From assembly GCA_903913345.1 (NCBI GenBank), contig CAIWLA010000288.1, forward strand, positions 1-6,756: DNA of 6,756 nt, given 5' to 3'. Below are positions 1-4,640 of the stretch, one piece after another. Position 1 is the stretch's first letter. Each line of letters opens with the position of its first letter. The position numbers and the translations under genes are program-made. This stretch comes from an uncultured Magnetococcales bacterium. GTDB taxonomy: Bacteria; Pseudomonadota; Magnetococcia; Magnetococcales; Magnetaquicoccaceae. The notes beneath the pieces are model-generated. The model made no database searches. It had not been told where the DNA came from and saw only the letters and a program-made list of their open reading frames with translations.

Positions 1-1062
1 CTGGAAACCAGCCTGGAACCGCTCTCCCTTGATCAACAGATTGATGTGATCCTGGAGATTATTCTGGCTGTGCCCTGGTTTTCCGGTTTGCATCAAGGGG
101 CACTGTTTTTGATGGATGAGATGATCGGGCGTCTCCGCATGGTCGGTCAGAAAAATGTATCGGAACCGTTGCTTTCCTCTTGTGCAGAAGTGCCCCTGGG
201 ACACTGTTTGTGCGGCAGGGCAGGCAAGCAGCGTGAGATTGTCTTTGCCCATCAGGTGGATGGTGACCATGAGACCTGTTTTGATGGCATGAAACCCCAT
301 GGCCATTATTGTGTACCCATCGTCGGCAGGGGCCGTCTGCTGGGTGTCTTGTGTCTGTTCCTGCCGGTTGGTCATCCGCACAGGGCCGATGAAGATGCCT
401 TTTTGATCACGATCAGCAATACCCTGGCACTCATGCTCGAACACCGGCAGACAGAATCCGACCTCAAGAAGGCGGAGGAGCGATTGCGCTTTCTGGCCTA
501 TCATGATCCTCTGACCGGCTTGCACAACCGCCAGTTTTTTGATTCGACCTTCAGCAAGATATTTTCCGCCTTGCAGAATACGGGGCGTCGTCAAAACGAA
601 TCCCCCTCGCAGGGGGCCTTTCTGGCCATGCTGGACATTGACCATTTCAAGAGGGTCAATGACACCTATGGCCATCTGATGGGTGACGAGGTATTGGTTC
701 TCTTTGCCCGGATAATGAATGAATGTTTCCGGGACCGGGATTCAACCTTTCGATTTGGTGGTGAGGAGTTTGTGGTACTGCTGAGCGATCTGCCGCCCGC
801 AACGGCGGAAGCCGTCTTGAACCGCTTCCGGGTGGCGGTGGAGTCCTACCCCTTTCCCCAGGTGGGACAGGTCACAGTCAGCATCGGTGCGGTGCAGATT
901 CAATCGGGAGAGTTGGCGGGAACCGCCATCGAGAAGGCCGACAAGGCACTGTACCACTCCAAAAAGAACGGTCGCAACCAGGTGAACCTCTACCAGGCGT
1001 TGCTCGAATCGGGTCATCTGGAAGAGGTGATTCATGGGACGGGGGAGGTTGATATCTGGTAA
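1..1062 (+). CDS. GAF-GGDEF diguanylate cyclase, 5'-truncated by window edge
   Basis: This is the C-terminal 353 codons of a signalling protein predicted to make cyclic di-GMP from two GTP in the cytoplasm. The frame is open from base 1 and the GAF fold is already under way there, so the true start lies outside the window; the in-frame GTG at 46 is probably internal. Counting from base 1, residues about 8-150 form a GAF sensor domain. It has a Cys/His-rich core: C61, C69 and C71 in a GHCLCGRAG motif, C93, and H100, H102 and C104 in HGHYCVPI. A charged helical linker (about 147-165) leads into the GGDEF domain, which opens with DPLTGLHNR. Metal and substrate residues are present in LDIDHFKRVND (about 211-221), and the active-site loop is GGEEF at 253-257. 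R244 and D247, five residues before the loop, form an RxxD inhibitory site, so product feedback inhibition is expected. No EAL domain is present. The family call is firm; the sensed signal is unknown. Confidence 0.93.
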   Translation: METSLEPLSLDQQIDVILEIILAVPWFSGLHQGALFLMDEMIGRLRMVGQKNVSEPLLSSCAEVPLGHCLCGRAGKQREIVFAHQVDGDHETCFDGMKPHGHYCVPIVGRGRLLGVLCLFLPVGHPHRADEDAFLITISNTLALMLEHRQTESDLKKAEERLRFLAYHDPLTGLHNRQFFDSTFSKIFSALQNTGRRQNESPSQGAFLAMLDIDHFKRVNDTYGHLMGDEVLVLFARIMNECFRDRDSTFRFGGEEFVVLLSDLPPATAEAVLNRFRVAVESYPFPQVGQVTVSIGAVQIQSGELAGTAIEKADKALYHSKKNGRNQVNLYQALLESGHLEEVIHGTGEVDIW

Positions 1063-1100
1063 GGAGCCTGGCAAAATCCATGACAGGCATGGTTATTGCT

Positions 1101-1160
1101 TGATAACCCGCTGTGCCGCATCGACGCCCGTTGCCGGTTGCGTTTTTTTGCGGGTTATCA
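1101..1160. repeat. Perfect 11-bp inverted repeat flanking the terminator hairpin
   Basis: TGATAACCCGC at 1101-1111 is the exact reverse complement of GCGGGTTATCA at 1150-1160, with 38 bases between the arms. The second arm begins at the base after the T run. A further copy of the arm core, GGTTAT at 1091-1096, can pair with ATAACC at 1103-1108 across a 6-base loop. The middle arm can therefore fold either upstream or downstream, but not both. This could be an outer RNA stem around the terminator, or paired operator half-sites about 49 bp apart; the sequence does not decide between them. Confidence 0.6.
1122..1149 (+). terminator. Probable intrinsic terminator after the GGDEF gene
   Basis: An imperfect GC-rich hairpin is followed directly by seven T. 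Pairs are C1122-G1142, G1123-C1141, (A1124 bulged), C1125-G1140, G1126-T1139 wobble, (C1127 opposite T1138), C1128-G1137, C1129-G1136 and G1130-C1135, closing a TTGC loop. The T run covers 1143-1149. It lies 60 bases after the GGDEF stop codon and before the gapR ribosome binding site, which is where a terminator separating the two genes would be expected. The bulge and mismatch make it weaker than a textbook stem. It could instead act as an attenuator if gapR transcription starts upstream of it. Confidence 0.6.
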
Positions 1161-1204
1161 TCGTTTTGACCATTCCATGGTGGGCGCGTGTCCCATCCAT
1201 CCTG

Positions 1205-1211
1205 AAAGGAG
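1205..1211 (+). promoter_or_regulatory. Ribosome binding site of gapR
   Basis: AAAGGAG lies nine bases before ATG 1221. It is the best Shine-Dalgarno match in the window and decides the start in favour of ATG 1221 over the in-frame TTG at 1215. Confidence 0.8.
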
Positions 1212-1220
1212 TCTTTGTCC

Positions 1221-1520
1221 ATGGCCAGTTTGTCTGCCACCACCACATCAAAGGGACAACCGGTTGAAATAGCCGGTATTGCGGGGGATGTATTGGGTCA
1301 ATTTGTTGACCGTATTGAACGTCTTGAAGAGGAAAAAGCGGAACTCGGCCAGGATATACGGGATATTTATCTGGAGGCGAAAGGCAACGGGTTTGACCCG
1401 AAAATCATGCGTCAAATTGTTGTGTTGCGCAAGAAGGATCGCCACGAGGTGGATGAGGAGGAGACCCTGTTGCAACTGTACAAACAGGCCCTGGGAATGG
1501 CTCCGCCCACCATACAGTAA
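1221..1520 (+). CDS. gapR: GapR-like nucleoid-associated protein (DUF2312 family)
   Basis: This is a small 99-residue DNA-binding protein of the GapR (DUF2312) family. In Caulobacter, GapR binds AT-rich, overtwisted DNA ahead of polymerases and stimulates gyrase and topoisomerase IV, supporting replication and chromosome organisation. The conserved core is clear: a basic/acidic coiled-coil helix from about residue 26 (QFVDRIERLEEEKAELGQDI), then YLEAKGNGFDPKIMRQIVVLRKKD at about 50-73, then a C-terminal helix (about 78-92). Residues 1-16 are a Ser/Thr-rich, probably disordered tail. The start chosen is ATG 1221, because AAGGAG at 1206-1211 sits nine bases upstream; the in-frame TTG at 1215 would leave only three bases. 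The length is typical of the family. The uracil-DNA glycosylase gene begins 14 bases after the stop, which suggests one transcript. The function is carried over from homologues, and the family is usual for Alphaproteobacteria. Confidence 0.93.
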   Translation: MASLSATTTSKGQPVEIAGIAGDVLGQFVDRIERLEEEKAELGQDIRDIYLEAKGNGFDPKIMRQIVVLRKKDRHEVDEEETLLQLYKQALGMAPPTIQ

Positions 1521-1534
1521 CAGGGCCATCCGTC

Positions 1535-2548
1535 ATGGATCAAACCCGGTTGCGGGCAACGCCATACCCGGATGGTGACGGGCAGGCGATCCGGTCTCCC
1601 GGATGGCGTGAGATCGACGACACCACCGATACCGAGAGTGTCTGGCAGGCCACGGGCTACAAAGAGGCCTGGCAGGCAACGTTGGAGTATTGGCTGGAGA
1701 GCGGTGTGGAATTTCGCTCTGGCAGTCGGCTGGAATTTTACACCCCGCCACCGAGGTCGCGGGTGGGACCGGTCGTGGCCGAAAGGGGCTTTTCACCCGC
1801 CGTTCCCCCTTTGACCACCGTTCGTGACAGGCCATCGATGGCGGTGGAGGCCGCAGCGGTGGCCACCCCTTCCCCGGTGCAACCGCCTCCCCTGTCCACC
1901 GAGGGGAGGGATGCCCCTCTGCCCGCGCCCATACCGGTGGCCGAACGACCAGCCGTGCTGGCCACTCTGGCGGAGGCGGTATCCACCTGTGAACAGTGCA
2001 TTCTGGCCAAGACCCGGACCAAAGGGGTTTTTGGGGTGGGTGCCCCGGATGCCTCCATTGTCTTTGTCGGTGAAGGGCCGGGGGCGGAAGAGGATCGCCA
2101 GGGTGAGCCGTTCGTCGGACCAGCGGGTATCCTGTTGGACAACATGCTGCGTGCGATTGCGTTGCAACGGTCGCAGGTGTTTATTGCCAATGTGGTCAAA
2201 TGCCGTCCCCCCGCCAACCGAAACCCCCATACGGACGAGATCGCCGCCTGTCAGGGCTATCTCTTTCGCCAACTGGAGATCATCCATCCCAAAATCATCT
2301 TTTGTCTGGGCAAGTTTGCCCTGCTCTGTTTGACGGGCTATACGGATACCGTTAGCCAGGCACGGGGACAGTCATTTTTTTGGCGTGGCATTCCGGTCAT
2401 CGCCAGTTATCATCCCGCCTATTATCTGCGCACCCCCAGCCGCAAACGGGCCGCCTGGGAAGATTTGATCCGACTGCTGAAACGGTGGCAGACGATGGAG
2501 GGATGCAGTCCATCCCCGGATCTCGTCATTCCGCAAAAAAACGTCTGA
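1535..2548 (+). CDS. Family 4 (4Fe-4S) uracil-DNA glycosylase
   Basis: This 337-residue enzyme is predicted to cut uracil from DNA (from cytosine deamination or dUTP misincorporation) as the first step of base excision repair. The C-terminal catalytic domain (about 140-320) carries the family 4 signatures. Four cysteines for the iron-sulfur cluster are C152 and C155 (CEQC), C223 (VKCRPP) and C239. Motif 1 is GEGPGAEED (179-187), followed by GEPFVGPAG (190-198), and motif 2 is SYHPAYYL (291-298) with the catalytic-pocket H293. Family members often have GEAPG, so Gly at 181 is a mild change. Residues 1-70 form an N-terminal segment with an amphipathic stretch near WQATLEYWLESG, and about 71-138 is a Pro/Ala-rich, probably flexible linker. 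This makes the protein longer than the roughly 200-residue minimal thermophilic enzymes, though N-terminal extensions are common in proteobacterial members. The start is ATG 1535, with a weak AGGG nine bases upstream. The gene probably belongs to the gapR transcript. Confidence 0.93.
   Translation: MDQTRLRATPYPDGDGQAIRSPGWREIDDTTDTESVWQATGYKEAWQATLEYWLESGVEFRSGSRLEFYTPPPRSRVGPVVAERGFSPAVPPLTTVRDRPSMAVEAAAVATPSPVQPPPLSTEGRDAPLPAPIPVAERPAVLATLAEAVSTCEQCILAKTRTKGVFGVGAPDASIVFVGEGPGAEEDRQGEPFVGPAGILLDNMLRAIALQRSQVFIANVVKCRPPANRNPHTDEIAACQGYLFRQLEIIHPKIIFCLGKFALLCLTGYTDTVSQARGQSFFWRGIPVIASYHPAYYLRTPSRKRAAWEDLIRLLKRWQTMEGCSPSPDLVIPQKNV
2526..2548. other. Tail-to-tail overlap of glycosylase and helicase genes
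   Basis: The glycosylase stop (TGA 2546-2548, + strand) and the helicase stop (TGA, complement of 2526-2528) lie inside each other's coding sequence, giving a 23-bp convergent overlap. There is no intergenic space for a terminator. A run of seven A at 2535-2541 reads as seven T on the helicase strand (two Phe codons), but only a 4-bp stem (2542-2545 with 2565-2568) precedes it. I therefore do not call a terminator here, and the two transcripts may run into each other. Confidence 0.85.
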
Positions 2549-4487
2549 CCGACTCCCGATCCCGGACGATGCGTGCCGGTGGCAGTGCCTCCAGCAACTG
2601 TCGGCCATACCGTTTTTGCGTCAGGCGGACATCCAGAATGGCCATTCCCCCGCGATCCGTGCTGCGCCGCAACAATCGGCCCACCCCCTGCTTCAATGAT
2701 AAAACGGCACGGGGAATGAACATTTCCATGAACGGATTGCGCTGGTTGATCTCCATCCATCGCCCACGGGCCGCCACCAGGGGATCCACCGGTGAGACAA
2801 ACGGCAGACGGTCGATGATGACCATGGAGAGGGCCTCGCCCGGCACATCCACACCTTCCCAGAAACTGGCCAAACCCAGCAGGACTGATGACTTTTGTGC
2901 TCGGAATGCCTCCAGCAACGCCCCCTTGGACCGCTCTCCCTGGACCAGCAGCGGGAAGGGGATGCGTCCTGTCAGGCCATGGCGCACCGTTTCCAACATG
3001 CGCTGACTGGTAAACAGGCAGAGCGTCCGTCCCGAAGCCGCCTCCAGCAGGGCGACAATCTCTTCCACCGCCGCCGCCGGAAAGAGGGGATCATCCGGTT
3101 CCGGAAACTGTTCCGGGAGATAGAGAATGGCCTGTTGTCGATAGTCGAATACCAGGGGCAGTTGCTCGGTGACAACTGTTTCTGCCGTCAATCCCAGTTG
3201 ATCCAGCAAAAAGGAAAATCCCCCGGACCGCCCTCCTGTGGCCAGGGTGGCAGAGGTGAAAATGGCGGTTTTGACCCGTGGATAGAGCAACTCCTGCAAG
3301 GTAGGCCCGGTCTCCAGCGGGGAGGCGGTCAAAAAGACGCCCCGCTCACGGGTTTCATACCAGTAGACCCGCGATGGATCATCCATGCTGCGAATCCAAC
3401 CGGAGGTATCCAGCAGGGTGACCGCCCGCCGGGCACAGGCGGCCAATCCCGCCGAACGGGCTTGATGTGGCTCCAGAACCTTCAGCAGATGGTGCAGGGC
3501 ATTATCCACCTGGAGCAGTGCCTGGCCGATGACGCTGGTTCGGTTCAGATCCTCCGTGGTCATCCCTTCTCGACGATTTTCTCTGGGGAATGCCTCCCGC
3601 AACCGCTGTCCAGCCACCTCCAGATCGGGCAGGGCCAACAACAGGACGGGATCATCGGCCCCAATCTCCTGGGACTCACGCCGACAATCCAGGGCCAACT
3701 CCCGCAGTTGATGGTTGCTGATGGTCCAGCCAAAAAACTGGGTGACGACATCGGGAATTTTGTGGGCCTCGTCAAAGACCACCACCCCATGATCGGGCAG
3801 CAACTCGCCGAATCCCCCATCCCGGAGGGCCAGATCGGCAAAAAAGAGATGATGGTTGACCACCACCAGGTCCGATTTTTTGGCCCGTTCTCTGGCCCTG
3901 GTCAGGAAACAGGCCTCATGGTGGGTGCAGCGTCGTCCCAGACAGTGATCCCCCCCCGCGCTGATCTCTTTCCAAAAACTGAGATTATCTGGCAAGGCGT
4001 CCAGCTCCTCCCGATCGCCCATTTCGGTCTGATCGGCCCAATCGGCCACCATCTCCGACCAGCGTCGTTCTGGACCGGGAACCAACATGCCCTGGTTGCG
4101 GAAGGCGGTAAACCGGTAGCGGCAGAGATAATTGCTGCGTCCTTTCAAGGTGCTGGCCGTGAAGGTCCGTTCCAGAACCCGGCGCAACAGGGGGAGATCC
4201 TTGTCAAAAATCTGTTCCTGCAACGCCTTGGTGGCGGTTGAGACGATCAGGGAGTGGCCCATGGCCAGCAAGGGGAGGAGATAGGCCAGGGTTTTGCCGG
4301 TGCCGGTGGGGGCCTCCACCACCAGGCAGTGCTGGCCCTGCACCGCCTCCACCACCAACTGCGCCATCCGATTTTGGACCGAGCGGGGTTCATACGCCGC
4401 AATCTGTCCCGCCAAACGGCTTGTCGAGCCAAACAGCGATTGAATCCATACCTCGGAATTTTCCATGGGAGCCATTTGCCTTGACAT
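2526..4487 (-). CDS. DinG/YoaA-type 4Fe-4S ATP-dependent DNA helicase
   Basis: This is a 653-residue superfamily 2, XPD-like helicase predicted to unwind DNA 5'-3' during repair. Motifs in order: Walker A EAPTGTGKT (58-66), motif Ia STATKALQEQ (83-92), DEAH box VVFDEAH (236-242), TSATL (411-415), motif V region GLASFWEGVDVPG (538-550), and motif VI QGVGRLLRR (600-608) with arginine fingers. The iron-sulfur domain between Walker A and DEAH has C122, C182, C187 and C193, matching the DinG/XPD spacing pattern. No N-terminal exonuclease domain is present, so it resembles Gram-negative DinG or YoaA rather than the exonuclease-fused Gram-positive form. The short N-terminus and the KGRSNYLC motif look more like YoaA, but I cannot separate the paralogues firmly. 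ATG 4487 is the outermost start and lacks a Shine-Dalgarno. ATG 4466 (residue 8), with AAGG 12 bases upstream, fits better with the predicted promoter. The gene converges on the glycosylase and diverges from dnaE. Confidence 0.94.
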   Translation of the reverse strand: MSRQMAPMENSEVWIQSLFGSTSRLAGQIAAYEPRSVQNRMAQLVVEAVQGQHCLVVEAPTGTGKTLAYLLPLLAMGHSLIVSTATKALQEQIFDKDLPLLRRVLERTFTASTLKGRSNYLCRYRFTAFRNQGMLVPGPERRWSEMVADWADQTEMGDREELDALPDNLSFWKEISAGGDHCLGRRCTHHEACFLTRARERAKKSDLVVVNHHLFFADLALRDGGFGELLPDHGVVVFDEAHKIPDVVTQFFGWTISNHQLRELALDCRRESQEIGADDPVLLLALPDLEVAGQRLREAFPRENRREGMTTEDLNRTSVIGQALLQVDNALHHLLKVLEPHQARSAGLAACARRAVTLLDTSGWIRSMDDPSRVYWYETRERGVFLTASPLETGPTLQELLYPRVKTAIFTSATLATGGRSGGFSFLLDQLGLTAETVVTEQLPLVFDYRQQAILYLPEQFPEPDDPLFPAAAVEEIVALLEAASGRTLCLFTSQRMLETVRHGLTGRIPFPLLVQGERSKGALLEAFRAQKSSVLLGLASFWEGVDVPGEALSMVIIDRLPFVSPVDPLVAARGRWMEINQRNPFMEMFIPRAVLSLKQGVGRLLRRSTDRGGMAILDVRLTQKRYGRQLLEALPPARIVRDRESVRRFFAE

Positions 4488-4512
4488 TTTTAATTAAAAT
4501 CAGCATTCTAAT
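4481..4512 (+). promoter_or_regulatory. Candidate dnaE promoter overlapping the helicase start
   Basis: A consensus TTGACA lies at 4481-4486, inside the first codons of the helicase gene. The -10 is ambiguous: CATTCT (4504-4509) has the right 17-base spacing but only 3 of 6 matches, while TCTAAT (4507-4512) matches 5 of 6 at a long 20-base spacing. The spacer is an AT-rich tract, TTTTAATTAAAAT, that stands out in this GC-rich window. Initiation here would give a dnaE leader of about 120 bases. A second TTGACA at 4605-4610 has no acceptable -10 and lies too close to the dnaE start. Confidence 0.4.
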
Positions 4513-4534
4513 CCGGGTCATGATCATGCGTCAA
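4505..4534 (-). promoter_or_regulatory. Predicted sigma-70 promoter of the helicase gene
   Basis: Read on the minus strand, TTGACG (complement of 4529-4534) is followed by an 18-base spacer and TAGAAT (complement of 4505-4510). Each hexamer matches 5 of 6 consensus bases. Transcription would start near 4498, leaving only about 11 bases before ATG 4487 but about 32 before ATG 4466, the start with an AAGG element. The match is good, but it is a prediction from consensus only. Confidence 0.55.
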
Positions 4535-4640
4535 GCATCGTGTCGCGTACCCTCGCCTGCCCATCCTCGGCCTGGCTGCCCTGTTGTCCGGTCATCCCGA
4601 TGAATTGACAGGACAATTTTTTAACCGGATTCCGTCTTTC

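Larger units (their letters stand above)
1080..1161 (+). promoter_or_regulatory. Candidate gapR promoter region
   Basis: No strong sigma-70 promoter is visible, but two partial matches occur. The first is ATGACA (1080-1085), a 16-base spacer and GATAAC (1102-1107), which would put the terminator hairpin inside the gapR leader. The second is TTGCCG (1131-1136), a 19-base spacer and TATCAT (1156-1161), giving a leader of about 50 bases. Each -10 element overlaps one arm of the 11-bp inverted repeat, so a protein bound to the repeat could affect either promoter. Both are weak by consensus score and the assignment is tentative. Confidence 0.3.

Noticed and set aside
1034..1267. A 77-codon plus-strand frame spanning the GGDEF-gapR intergenic region
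   Set aside because: It overlaps the end of the GGDEF gene, the terminator hairpin and the gapR start in another frame, and has no recognisable product.
1738..2287. Minus-strand frames of about 160 codons opposite the glycosylase
   Set aside because: They have biased composition and no domain, and the glycosylase frame on the plus strand carries every catalytic motif.
2535..2568. Minus-strand T run with a possible hairpin as helicase terminator
   Set aside because: The stem is only four pairs with a 19-base loop, and the T run is explained by two Phe codons in the helicase.
2895..4241. A 448-codon open frame on the plus strand opposite the helicase gene
   Set aside because: The helicase on the other strand has all its motifs. 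The plus-strand product is Gln/Gly-rich and low in complexity, and looks like a shadow.
4520..4603. A small plus-strand frame (ATG 4520) just before dnaE, a possible leader peptide
   Set aside because: It has no ribosome binding site, an Arg/Pro-rich arbitrary composition and no regulatory codon run, so it is not supported as a gene.
4605..4610. A second TTGACA as a -35 element close to dnaE
   Set aside because: No acceptable -10 lies 16-18 bases downstream, and initiation there would fall almost at the ATG.
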